Origin: Ichthyophonus hoferi
Lineage: Eukaryota; Opisthokonta; Ichthyosporea; Ichthyophonida; Ichthyophonidae
Direction: 5' to 3'
Assembly: GCA_002751075.1 (NCBI GenBank)
Contig: NAOQ01000837.1
Coordinates: 12,497 to 27,276, forward strand
Length of the DNA: 14,780 nt
Positions 9,001-14,780 of the stretch are shown piece by piece. A program made the position numbers and the translations under genes. Position 1 is the first letter of the stretch; each line of letters opens with the position of its first letter. A model generated the notes under the pieces. The model made no database searches, had not been told where the DNA came from, and was given only the letters and a program-made list of their open reading frames with translations.

Positions 9001-10634
9001 ATTTCCTAAAAGGTGACAAATATATGACAAAATATGTATCTCAAGATGGCATGCGATTGCAATTGAATTCTGCTCGAGTTACATGAAAATACCGCATTTT
9101 TTTTTAACAATTGACTGAGATACACGCAAAATGCTGTATATAAATATAAATCAAACTTGCATAGTATTCGGCCAAAGATATGTAATGCTATTAAAATCTC
9201 TTTAACTCAGATTAGAATTTTTTTGAAACATTATTTTGGACTATGTGTTGGTACTTCCACAAGATATATATATATATGAATGTTTATAGAAAAATTGTAA
9301 TTATATCTAGCTATATTTCTATATTCACTATACACACATGTATATAGGATTGAATTGCTTACCTGGAGGTCCAGAATAATAAGCACGTATAAGGCGATTG
9401 GCTTTTACAAAACTTCGATGAACAACAAACTCTTCTTTACCAGAGATAGTGCCCCTGAAAGTATGCAAATCACGTGTCAATGACCATTTTATTCAGGATG
9501 GCCAAACATCAACTAATGATTTCTATGTTACATTCGCACCTAAGCATATTAAGACAGGAATCATTCCTCGATTAGAAAATGATTATTATACACAGCTAAA
9601 GATGTAAGTATCATATACACCTTTTACTAAATCACACCCGTCTCAACCTTGTATTGAAGGCGAATCAAAACTGATGCCGCTACTCCTAGCCCAGCAAGAG
9701 ACACCTCTAAACAACATCTAATTGGAGCCCTCAAAGTCTGCAAACAAGTCAATAGAGCTTACCACAGATTTTTTACGGATTTTATTATATTTTATTATAT
9801 TTTATTATATTTATCATGTTATAGGCGGCCTATTATCTAAGGTGGTCGAGTTAAAACTGTTATTCCAGCCTAATAAAAGACATAAAGCATGAGTGAGATA
9901 ATGTATGAAACTACATGCAAAACACGTGATTTAACCTTTTTTGATGTATTAGGGATAAAGATGTATTGAAAATCATCGAGGTAAACATCAAAAACTACTC
10001 GTGTATGTGCATATAGATGAAATAATCGCCCGGTAGAAACTTGGTATGCAGTTTGAAATTATCAGAGGAGGTTAAATTAAAAATATTATTTTATAGTATA
10101 TACCTTTATGTTCATGAAAAATACAGTATTAATCTGAAATGTTATTACCTATAACATTGATTACAAGAGATCTAGTCCAATATATTATACAATAGAAACA
10201 AAAATATGCCACAATAGAAGTTTAAAGATAGAATACTCACAGGAGCCTATTGGTATTCATAAATAAACTACATGAAATGTGAAATCAATATATATATATT
10301 GATTAGCATAATTGAAAAATCAACCCAATTGGGCGAGAGAACCGGAAAAAAATAGGATTCGGACATAAGCTCTAAGAATAGTTGTAAAACACTTGACCGT
10401 GCATTGAGTTGAATTCAAGTAAAATTTAAATATTTTTCAGTAGTCCAGTAGCTTTAGCCTTGTGGCAATGAAATAAGAGAGTATAGTGGATAAATTTAAT
10501 CTTGTCGCATGCGACTGGTAGCAGGCTTTTTTTTTATAAAAAAAATAAAAAAAATAACTAAATGAATGATTCAAGATGCACATACCGTAACTGGGTGCAA
10601 GGTAATTTATTGCAGAAAGAAGGTACAAAATTAT
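2739..10634 (-). CDS. novel single-pass type I membrane protein with PPxY tail (8 exons seen, both ends missing)
   Basis: Joining 10586-10634, 10241-10267, 9363-9454, 7926-8071, 6583-6690, 5904-5958, 3893-4214 and 2739-3044 on the minus strand gives 367 codons without a stop. All seven junctions are GT..AG and phase-consistent. Numbered from the first complete codon: residues 1-140 are extracellular, with cysteines at 7, 12, 84 and 120 and sequons at N66, N95 and N144. Residues 141-186 form an acidic, Ser/Gln-rich stalk. Residues 187-211 are one hydrophobic helix, with Cys 203, 207, 210 and 212 at its inner end. Then comes KARRRQK (213-219), setting the C terminus inside by the positive-inside rule. 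The tail of at least 155 residues carries PPSY (291-294) and PPAY (308-311). I do not recognise the extracellular domain; it is not clearly Ig, FN3 or EGF. The likely role is a surface receptor or an adaptor for WW-domain proteins, which is inference. Start, signal peptide and stop are not fixed. Confidence 0.75.
3045..3892 (-). other. receptor intron 7 (848 bp) carrying a dispersed repeat
   Basis: Bounded by GTGAGT (3887-3892) and ..CGACAG (3045 onward). It contains copy A of the dispersed repeat family at about 3191-3372, whose nearer end lies about 150 bases from the exon 8 acceptor. The rest is AT-rich without other features. Confidence 0.8.
3191..3372 (-). repeat. dispersed repeat family 1, copy A
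   Basis: About 180 bp that align by eye with 8420-8611 and 9597-9770 in the same orientation, and with 12513-12677 and 13966-14030 in the opposite one. Shared words include GTCTCAAC, CCAGCAAGAGACAC (shared with copy C), CATCTAATTGGAGCCC (also copy C) and CACAGATTGCTAT. The minus orientation is the one in which the unit starts AATCTGTGGTAG. No terminal inverted repeat and no convincing pol III A and B boxes are visible, so the class (SINE-like, or a non-autonomous DNA element) is open. Identity among copies is roughly 75-80% by eye, which suggests old insertions. Confidence 0.7.
3893..4214 (-). CDS. receptor exon 7: stalk, transmembrane helix and basic juxtamembrane region
   Basis: The acceptor is ATTACACACAG|AT (exon edge 4214) and the donor AATAC|GTGAGTAC (exon edge 3893). 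It is 322 bases, two in and two out. Residues 160-265: an acidic and Gln/Asn-rich stalk, a sequon NLT at 186 that sits at the membrane and is probably unused, then the helix from about 4131 to 4057 beginning LTIILGIIMVVVAL. Cysteines at four of the last ten positions of the segment (SICLVSCIVCWC) are followed at once by KARRRQK. The remaining 46 residues are first Arg-rich (HRPSRFSRIDRR) and then Asn-rich. This exon alone defines the protein as single-pass with a cytoplasmic C terminus. Confidence 0.9.
4215..5903 (-). other. receptor intron 6 (1689 bp)
   Basis: The longest intron seen, from GTATGATG (at 5903 downward) to ..CACACAG. It holds T-rich decamer repeats (TGTTATTTTA twice at 4321-4340) and a run of 13 T at 5605-5617. 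There is no open frame with coding character and no copy of the dispersed repeats that I could see. A phase 1 exon could be skipped over here without my seeing it. Confidence 0.7.
5904..5958 (-). CDS. receptor exon 6: short stalk exon
   Basis: Fifty-five bases between CACTACAG| (5959 onward) and |GTATGATG (5903 downward), entering in phase 0 and leaving one base that completes an Asp codon with exon 7. The 18 codons read SDTNSSQVLFEVETVSEP, acidic and with one N-glycosylation sequon (NSS). The reading frame is fixed on both sides by neighbours in matching phase. It extends the membrane-proximal stalk. Confidence 0.75.
6252..6310 (-). repeat. repeat family 2, GC-rich core, intronic copy
   Basis: On the minus strand this reads GCATGCGGGGCTGCC, then CGTATGGGCGTGCC, then a T-rich tail with TACTAGTTATTTTGGTTTTC. 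The segment at 14147-14215 reads the same order on the plus strand (GCATGCGGGGTTGCC, CCTATG, GGTGTGCC, TATTAGTTGTTTCTGTTTCC). The GC content stands out sharply from the surrounding intron. The family is unidentified. Confidence 0.65.
6487..6528. repeat. AT then ATT microsatellite
   Basis: An AT dinucleotide run passes into ATT trinucleotides, 55-95 bases inside the intron from exon 5. This is simple sequence of the kind expected to vary in length. Confidence 0.85.
6583..6690 (-). CDS. receptor exon 5: end of extracellular domain
   Basis: A phase 0 to phase 0 exon of exactly 36 codons, acceptor ATAACTTAG|GGT and donor CAAACT|GTGTGTTA. It begins GSYNLWMTHDENLEDC, giving the fourth extracellular cysteine (residue 120). 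It continues with an acidic and Lys-rich stretch and the Pro-rich DLPVPTEDSAPVQT that opens the stalk. It is symmetric, so skipping it would keep the frame while removing Cys 120. It is much richer in GC than the AT and GATA-like simple sequence on either side. Confidence 0.8.
6691..7925 (-). other. receptor intron 4 (1235 bp)
   Basis: Runs from GTAGGACT (7925 downward) to ..ATAACTTAG. Around 6715-6960 it is degenerate purine- and TA-rich simple sequence, which leaves a long but low-complexity open frame on the minus strand. The remainder is AT-rich. I see no other exon. Confidence 0.75.
7926..8071 (-). CDS. receptor exon 4: extracellular domain
   Basis: Acceptor TTCTATACAG|GG and donor GCTGTG|GTAGGACT. 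It is 146 bases, with two bases finishing a Gly codon then 48 full codons (residues 57-104). It contains sequons NGS (66) and NNT (95), Cys 84 in ELTGCFIPG, and an aromatic strand-like run GTYIWFLNN. Alternating hydrophobic residues suggest beta structure, but no C-W-C immunoglobulin pattern is present. A purine-rich plus strand (8091-8160), meaning a pyrimidine tract of about 70 bases on the transcript, lies just before its acceptor. Confidence 0.85.
8091..8160 (-). promoter_or_regulatory. long polypyrimidine tract upstream of exon 4
   Basis: The plus strand here is almost all A and G. The pre-mRNA therefore carries a roughly 70-base C/U-rich tract ending about 20 bases before the exon 4 AG. 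It is far longer than the tracts at the other acceptors of this gene. PTB-type proteins and U2AF are known to bind such tracts; binding here is inference. Confidence 0.5.
8420..8611 (-). repeat. dispersed repeat family 1, copy B
   Basis: Begins TTAAAGATATAATCATCATACACC and ends ACCACAGATTGCTAT on the plus strand. It aligns along its length with copies A and C, including GTCTCAAC and CACCTAATTGGA. It is a few bases longer than A, with a small internal insertion near 8590. Same orientation as A and C. Confidence 0.7.
9363..9454 (-). CDS. receptor exon 3: extracellular domain
   Basis: Acceptor CATACTTTCAG|G and donor CTCCAG|GTAAGC, both strong. Ninety-two bases enter with one and leave with one base over. 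Only one of the three frames is open, and it is the one its neighbours require. Residues 26-55 begin GTISGKEEFVVHRSF and include NRLIRAYYSGPP. It is basic, with no cysteine. The protein family was not recognised. Confidence 0.82.
9597..9770 (-). repeat. dispersed repeat family 1, copy C
   Basis: About 174 bp, the copy closest to A. The two share CCAGCAAGAGACAC, TCTAAACAACATCTAATTGG and TCAATAGAGCT. Its nearer end lies 142 bases from the acceptor of exon 3, much as copy A lies about 150 from the acceptor of exon 8. Same orientation as A and B. Confidence 0.72.
9781..9813. repeat. tandem decamer TTTATTATAT, three units
   Basis: Three exact units plus a partial fourth, abutting the end of repeat copy C. 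Position suggests either a variable tail of that repeat or slippage in AT-rich sequence. Confidence 0.85.
10241..10267 (-). CDS. receptor exon 2: 27-base micro-exon (tentative)
   Basis: Acceptor CACATTTCATGTAG|T and donor GGCTCCT|GTGAGTATT. Entering with one base and leaving with two, it gives LFMNTNRL (residues 17-24) plus a Leu shared with exon 3. The donor is strong and the phase matches exon 3. It also contains an ATG (MNTNRLLGTISG) that could serve as a start, but that would leave the protein without a signal peptide. The exon is short enough that chance is a real possibility. Confidence 0.5.
10283..10304. repeat. 22-bp perfect palindrome
   Basis: AATCAA, an AT run, then TTGATT, identical to its own reverse complement over 22 bases. 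It lies 15 bases before the acceptor of the micro-exon, where the branch point would be expected. Confidence 0.8.
10586..10634 (-). CDS. receptor exon 1 as seen: dual-frame exon, CX4C or signal peptide (tentative)
   Basis: Acceptor CGCCCCTACAG|AT and donor CAGTTACG|GTATGTGC. In the phase needed by exon 2 it reads NFVPSFCNKLPCTQL, with two cysteines spaced CX4C, bringing the extracellular total to four. Read from an ATG at 10647-10649, just upstream, another frame gives MPPLQIILYLLSAINYLAPS, which looks like a signal peptide. That frame hits a stop in exon 2 but joins exon 4 in phase. Which frame is used, or whether both are, cannot be decided here. Further 5' exons are expected if the first reading is right. 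Confidence 0.42.
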
Positions 10635-11817
10635 CTGTAGGGGCGGCATGTATATGTATGTTGATGTCCAACACCCCTACCAATACAAAGAACCTATACA
10701 TAATGCTTTAAAGTCCTTTTTTTGTTTTAGCTAAAATATTTCAGCACATGCATTTAGAAATACCAAGCAATGCACCTCAATATATAGGAGTCAGATAGCT
10801 AAGAGAAATACTCGTGATCTTTCCGCCCCTGGTTTTTTTATTGTTTCAGGGCACATTATAATTGGTCTGTCTCGCGCCGAAAGCAAATAGTATGAAGAGC
10901 CTAATCTGATAGCTTGATCTTGGTATATTGCTTAAAACGTGGGGGATTACTTCACGCTATACATTAAAAGATATATAAATATTCTTGATATTTTGCTTAT
11001 TTTATTTAAAATTCTATAGTAGTTGACATTGAAAACCGAAAAACTGTAAGGTATAATATCTTTTATTAATATTTTAACCTTTTTAGTCCGCGTAGATACT
11101 GCATCTGTGTTACAAAAAATAATCAAATGCATTGTATACGATAACCTTTTGTTTACACTTTCATTTACCAAATATCGCCGTATAAATTTACGGTGAATAT
11201 TAAAATACTCCAGTATAAAGGGAAAGCCTAGAGAATAGGTATGGTATTGCTGCGGCGGCTATAATCTCATACTATCCAATCACTAGATAACGTGCAAAAA
11301 GTTGTTGGCAAGTGAAACAAAGCTGATGAAAAGACACCAAAATTTGTTCCAGCCTTATACATATACTCAAAAGTGCTGTTCGCATCTACACTTATATACC
11401 ATTATTTTTAATTGTTTATTATTTAAAACAACCCCTAATATAATGTTGTTTGGTATTTTGTGATATAAAACCTATAGAGCCACTATGAAATTTCTACTTA
11501 TATACCTCCAAGAGCACCGTAATATATCTTGTGACTCAGCCAGACGAATTAAATAATATTTTAATTGGATACTTATAATAAAATAAAATAAAATATTATA
11601 ATTTGATTGGAAATATTTATCATTCAGTAACACATTTATCAAAGTCATTTAACATAATGGTGAGGTCACTAATCCGAAACAATATTTTACCATCCGTGAT
11701 TTTAGTCAGGAATTAATCAATTTAATTGAATGAGCTTGGGTAGATTTAACAAACCGTACTTGTCTTGTAATCAATACTTGGCTATCATTCTTGGTCACAT
11801 ATGACCTATCAGACCCA

Positions 11818-11854
11818 CAAGTCCCAAAATTGACGCAACAAATTTTGGCACTTG
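11818..11854. repeat. 14-bp near-perfect inverted repeat
   Basis: CAAGTCCCAAAATT at 11818-11831 and AATTTTGGCACTTG at 11841-11854 are reverse complements with one mismatch and a 9-base spacer. GGTCACATATGACC at 11792-11805 is a second near-palindrome just to its left. Such a stem could be a MITE remnant or a regulatory hairpin; neither can be shown. Confidence 0.6.
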
Positions 11855-11977
11855 ACTTGAGGGCAATCTAATTCCAGACAATACAATCTAGGTCGGAAAT
11901 ACCGAGGCAGGCAAATTGAAAATTTAAGAGCGGCTGCCTTCCGACTAAATCGCCTACATAAATAAAAAATTTATCCA

Positions 11978-12050
11978 AGGTTTAGATTAGGTTCAGGGTT
12001 AGGTCTTTGGTATTAGGGTTAGGTTTTAATGTCAGATTTTAGGGCTTGGG
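11978..12050 (+). repeat. degenerate telomere-like tract
   Basis: Includes CAGGGTTAGG at about 11995-12004 and TTAGGGTTAGG at 12013-12023, among looser variants (TTTAGATTAGG, TTTTAGGGCTTGGG). Animal telomeres are TTAGGG repeats, and such diverged interstitial patches are common. It may be simple-sequence drift rather than a former chromosome end. Confidence 0.5.
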
Positions 12051-12512
12051 TTCTAGAATATAGTTAGAAAGTATAGAATTGGTTTTTGTTAGAAAAGCAG
12101 TAGTTTGGGGCGGCAGCCCCTAAGAGGAAAAAAAAACAGTTTCAAACGGGAGCGAAATTGCAGTTTCTTTGTTGTTCCTAATTTAATTTACTGCGCTCTG
12201 TTCTCGAGAATGAAAGGATTAAGTTCCACTTTTTTGCCTATTCTAGATAACCATATGCTGCCAAATCCTAAAGCAATGCTTTTCTGTAGACTTCTCCAAT
12301 GGATGTAAGATGTTTCTGGGAATGTTTTATAGAATGGAGGTAACTAATGTTATTAACAATGTTTATACTGCCATTTCATCATTGTATCTGGAGCCACCAT
12401 ATGTCATGAAATTATATATATATATATAATTATAATATTAAACCATATCTCGTTTACCCATTTACTGGGAGTCCTGGAAAAAAATTTAAGCGTACTTTAT
12501 TGCTTATTATAA

Positions 12513-12677
12513 GAATTTGTGGTAGTTTTAGCGACTTGCACACGGTTTTTGGGATTTCCAATTGACTATTTTATAGTAGTTAATTTTGCTGGGCCAGCGG
12601 TAGTAAGAGTCACTTGATCTGATATGTTCTTAAAGTACACTTGCTGTATTAGAGGTTCTATAGAAGGTTCATATACC
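12513..12677 (+). repeat. dispersed repeat family 1, copy D (opposite orientation)
   Basis: On the plus strand it starts AATTTGTGGTAGTTTTAGCG and later has TTTGCTGGGCCAGCGG and AAGGTTCATATA. These match, in order, the reverse complements of copies A to C (AATCTGTGGTAG, CTTGCTGGGC, AAGGTGTATA). It is the most complete plus-strand copy and more diverged than A to C are from one another. Confidence 0.55.
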
Positions 12678-12958
12678 GACTCTCTAGGTAACTAATGGCT
12701 GTAGTAATTATACTTCTATTCCAATTCAGAGAGAATTGATGTTTTGATTTGCTTAGGTGCTAATGTGAAAATTGCACAATGAGACCGATCAGTAAGGAGT
12801 GTTAAATTACATTATAAAAATAACTATTGTCACTCTTTAATGTTAGTAGGTAGTTATCTGACTTCTGGACGAGAGAGAGATCTGAGCACTGATTATCGTA
12901 TGCGAGCGCCAACGGTGGAATAGGTATTACAATAACGACATGTTTATTACATACATAT

Positions 12959-13102
12959 AATTAAATACAAAGTTTTGTGTGTTACGAGTGCTTTCGTATT
13001 TTTGCTACTGTTACTGCATATGTGTGAGCGGGTGCTTTATTGTTCATTTGTGCTTTCCTTTATAATTCGTTTTACCGCTAGTGCTAATTTTTGATTAACG
13101 CC
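12959..13102 (+). repeat. repeat family 2, diverged copy
   Basis: Opens AAATACAAAGTTTTGTGTG, matching AAATACAAAGTTTAGTGTG at 14078 onward. It continues with GCGGGTGCTTTATTGTTC and GATTAACGCC, which parallel the later part of 14075-14252. The GC-rich core is largely lost. It lies about 280 bases after copy D; the corresponding gap after copy E is only about 45 bases. Confidence 0.5.
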
Positions 13103-13159
13103 TATACAGCTAACTATTTTGCCAGACTACATATGTAATAATAAGAACCAATAATATTA

Positions 13160-13217
13160 AAAGATTGTAACTATACAAAGAAATAACTAAATTAATTAAA
13201 TATTTGTGTTTTAACAC
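13160..13217 (+). repeat. short direct repeat flanking the 120-codon frame, left copy
   Basis: Contains TTGTAACTATACAAAGAAAT then AACTAAATTAATTAAA. The partner at 13726-13783 has TTGTAAATATATAAAGAAAT then AACTAAATTATTAAAA. The two are in direct orientation 566 bases apart and bracket the minus-strand frame 13305-13667. Confidence 0.5.
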
Positions 13218-13304
13218 TCCTTCAGGATTTAAGTGGATTATTTTACCTAAGTCATAAAAGCTATGAAAAAGGGAATATGAAAAGATCCTTAACATAAGGG
13301 CTAC

Positions 13305-13667
13305 TTAGCTGTAGGCTTGGGGGCTCATTGAATGAACTAGAAAATTGCTGATGACATTCAGAAGTGACTGTGGCATGGCATACAATGTAAAAGCAAAAAA
13401 GAAGATAGATGACCAAATTGCATAATAAATGTTCTTGCTTGCTCTGGCTCTGGCCTTAGCTTTGGCGTCTAGCGTCTGGTAGCCAGCGGCTGAGGTGATA
13501 TGTAGGGGTTGCCCAGTTGTTTTGTATGTTACCTTAGTGCCACTTAGAAGCTGGAAATGTTGATAGAGCAGCAGATTTGAAGACTGTAGATATAATAAAA
13601 TCGATTCCCCACACGTAGAGGTCAGTGATTGGGTGTAGGGTTGAGGTGGCTTATTTTCGGCATTCAT
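13305..13667 (-). CDS. hypothetical 120-residue protein with C-terminal membrane segment
   Basis: ATG at 13665-13667, with an in-frame TAA five codons upstream, runs to TAA at 13305-13307. The start is proline-rich (NKPPQPYTQ), and the middle has no recognisable domain. Residues about 72-80 are a basic Ala/Lys/Arg run (AKAKARARASK), followed by a hydrophobic segment (YYAIWSSIFFFAFTLYAM) and a second weaker one. GC content exceeds the flanks. A Pro-rich N terminus and a basic helix before a membrane segment loosely recall the second half of CD225/dispanin proteins, but the family's first hydrophobic half is not seen, so I do not claim it. It could be a small gene, a lone exon or chance. It sits between direct repeats. 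Confidence 0.38.
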   Translation of the reverse strand: MNAENKPPQPYTQSLTSTCGESILLYLQSSNLLLYQHFQLLSGTKVTYKTTGQPLHITSAAGYQTLDAKAKARARASKNIYYAIWSSIFFFAFTLYAMPQSLLNVISNFLVHSMSPQAYS

Positions 13668-13725
13668 GGATCGCTGACTTATTATTTTACCCGACTAAAT
13701 ACATAATAATAATTGCTATTAATGT

Positions 13726-13783
13726 TAAATAATTGTAAATATATAAAGAAATAACTAAATTATTAAAAATCCCTATTTTAAAT
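13726..13783 (+). repeat. short direct repeat flanking the 120-codon frame, right copy
   Basis: Partner of 13160-13217, about three quarters identical by eye over 58 bases. See that entry for the shared words. It lies just upstream of the ATG of the minus-strand frame. Confidence 0.5.
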
Positions 13784-13965
13784 ATATATATGATTACAGA
13801 AGAAAACGTGTAATATGTTGATTAAGTGAAAATCTCCATACTAGCAACAAAAACTTAACACGTTTTTCTGTTTACGGTCCTAATTGCTTTGCAATTTGAC
13901 GTATTATTGGTTGATATATAGATTTTTAAAACCTTTACATTATTTTTGACCCAATTATCAACTGT

Positions 13966-14030
13966 ATAGTAATCTGTGGTAGTTTTGGTGACTTATCCAC
14001 ACGCTTCGGCGTTGCCAATTGAGTGTTGTA
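13966..14030 (+). repeat. dispersed repeat family 1, copy E (partial)
   Basis: GTAATCTGTGGTAGTTTTGG, then GACTTATCCACACGC and GCCAATTGAGTGTTGT. This matches the first third of the family as read in copies A to C (GACTTGTCCACAG, CCAATTAGATGTTGT). The rest of the unit is absent, and a TATAAAAG follows directly. Confidence 0.6.
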
Positions 14031-14036
14031 TAAAAG
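14029..14036 (+). promoter_or_regulatory. TATAAAAG, possible TATA box
   Basis: An exact strong TATA element on the plus strand at the break point between repeat copy E and repeat family 2. No plus-strand gene follows within the window. If functional it would drive a repeat-derived transcript starting near 14060. Chance is likely in such AT-rich DNA. Confidence 0.25.
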
Positions 14037-14074
14037 GTCCATAAATATATAGTGATATTGCTTAACAAATAATA

Positions 14075-14252
14075 AATAAATACAAAGTTTAGTGTGTCAC
14101 GAACGTATACTTATTTTTACTATATCGATCTAACACACGTATACGGGCATGCGGGGTTGCCGCCTATGTCCGGGGGTGTGCCAGGGCGTTTATTAGTTGT
14201 TTCTGTTTCCTTCTATCTTTTTCCAATCTTCGTTTATGGCGGGTGTTAATCG
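14075..14252 (+). repeat. repeat family 2, best copy with GC-rich core
   Basis: Starts AATAAATACAAAGTTTAGTG, has the GC-rich core at 14147-14188 (GCATGCGGGGTTGCC, later GGGGGTGTGCCAGGGC), and then a T/C-rich part ending GGCGGGTGTTAATCG. The core matches the minus strand of 6252-6310 and the outer parts match 12959-13102. This is the GC-richest patch of the right-hand third of the window. Confidence 0.6.
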
Positions 14253-14780
14253 TATTATTAGAATCTTTGGCCGAACCACGTGTTCATTCAGAGTTAACGG
14301 TCTTGCAATAAACTATTTTAAAAATACGTGGCCTCTTCATTGATTGTTTACATGCCAATATCATTGGCTGGAAGATTGTAGTAAGTTAATGACTATTGGC
14401 TGATCATTCTTTTCTTTTTTCCTCTATCTAATATGGTATATACGATTATATAATATATTTCTATATAGGTTAAATATTACTATATTAAATTATGCATAAC
14501 TATATATATACATATATATTCCTTTTCATATGTAAACATGTATTTATGTGTGTACAGATGAATATACATTATATTGGTTGATACTATTAACGCATTGATA
14601 TTAAACAGTGTTTATTTTTTACATCACTCTAATTTGATGCCAAAGTCTGTATCATATAAGAGAGTTCGCCCTATTGGCCTGCTTCTCTTTGGTTATATCC
14701 CGAAATCATAATGACAAACTAAAGATTATACTGTTCTTTCCTTATTTGAATGGCTCATTAATGTAAATATACCTGATAAC
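14253..14780. other. AT-rich right end, no gene seen
   Basis: CCAAT pentamers occur on both strands at about 14333-14405 (CCAATATCATTGGCTG, ATTGGCTG), after a CACGTG near 14279. AT-rich simple sequence follows from 14435 to 14525. A 24-codon plus frame from 14638 (MPKSVSYKRVRPIG..) is too short to call. No splice-supported exon was found. Confidence 0.4.

Larger units (their letters stand above)
8072..9362 (-). other. receptor intron 3 (1291 bp) carrying a dispersed repeat
   Basis: Runs from CAG|GTAAGC (9362 downward) to ..TATACAG. It contains the long pyrimidine tract (8091-8160), copy B of repeat family 1 (8420-8611), and an AT run near 9262. Confidence 0.8.
9455..10240 (-). other. receptor intron 2 (786 bp) carrying repeats
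   Basis: Runs from GTGAGTATT (10240 downward) to ..TTTCAG. It contains copy C of repeat family 1 (9597-9770) followed directly by a short tandem array of a T-rich decamer (9781-9813). CACGTG occurs twice (near 9470 and 9924); no role can be shown. Confidence 0.7.
10635..12512. other. no confident gene; weak upstream exon candidates
   Basis: If the receptor gene has more 5' exons, two minus-strand candidates fit the required phase. One is 11192-11227 (acceptor TATTCTCTAG, donor GTAAAT, reading FPFILEYFNIH). The other is 11506-11534 (acceptor CTGAG, donor GTATAT, reading HKIYYGALG). They are mutually unproven and short. The stretch also holds a near-palindrome at 11818-11854, a telomere-like tract near 11978-12050 and GGGGC/GCCCC arms near 12108-12121. 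Nothing else is supportable. Confidence 0.4.

Noticed and set aside
7926-9454. Immunoglobulin domain in the ectodomain
   Set aside because: GTYIWFL resembles an F strand, but there is no preceding B-strand cysteine with tryptophan spacing and no DxGxYxC.
12105-12308. 67-codon plus-strand frame beginning MGRQPLRGKK
   Set aside because: The composition is that of noncoding DNA, with no splice sites and no recognisable family.
12513-14252. Pair of LTRs around a short internal region
   Set aside because: The family members also occur singly and inverted within introns, no TG..CA ends or primer site is visible, and the offsets are inconsistent.

Overview
This is an AT-rich eukaryotic nuclear window, almost certainly from an animal. 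The main evidence is a split gene on the minus strand. Its exons were joined by eye through GT..AG splice sites whose phases agree at every junction. The introns run from about 0.3 to 1.7 kb and carry dispersed repeats and microsatellites. The taxon cannot be named from sequence alone. A marine invertebrate (sponge or similar early-branching animal) is a guess, because the gene matches no receptor family I can recall and the repeats match no family I can name.

Layout. Positions 1-106 hold what looks like the last coding bases of a plus-strand gene, with an AATAAA at 304-309. From about 330 to 2738 there is AT-rich sequence with only weak candidates for the 3' exons of the minus-strand gene. 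From 2739 to 10634 lie eight exons of that gene, transcribed right to left. Joined, they give 367 codons with neither end reached. The order is a four-cysteine, N-glycosylation-rich extracellular part, an acidic stalk, one transmembrane helix with a cysteine cluster at its inner face, a basic stop-transfer stretch, and a tail of at least 155 residues with two PPxY motifs. This is the layout of a single-pass type I surface protein whose tail could be bound by WW-domain proteins such as NEDD4-type ubiquitin ligases.

From 10635 to 12512 there is no convincing gene. The stretch holds a degenerate telomere-like TTAGGG tract and two large palindromes. From about 12513 to 14260 there are two diverged direct-repeat blocks on either side of a 120-codon minus-strand reading frame with a C-terminal hydrophobic segment. 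The last 500 bases are AT-rich with several CCAAT pentamers.

The most notable non-coding result is a dispersed repeat of about 165-190 bp present five times. Three copies lie in introns of the receptor gene. Two lie in the opposite orientation near 12.5 and 14.0 kb. A second family with a GC-rich core is seen at 6252-6310 and 14075-14252, with a weaker relative at 12959-13102. I found no tRNA, rRNA or CRISPR array.
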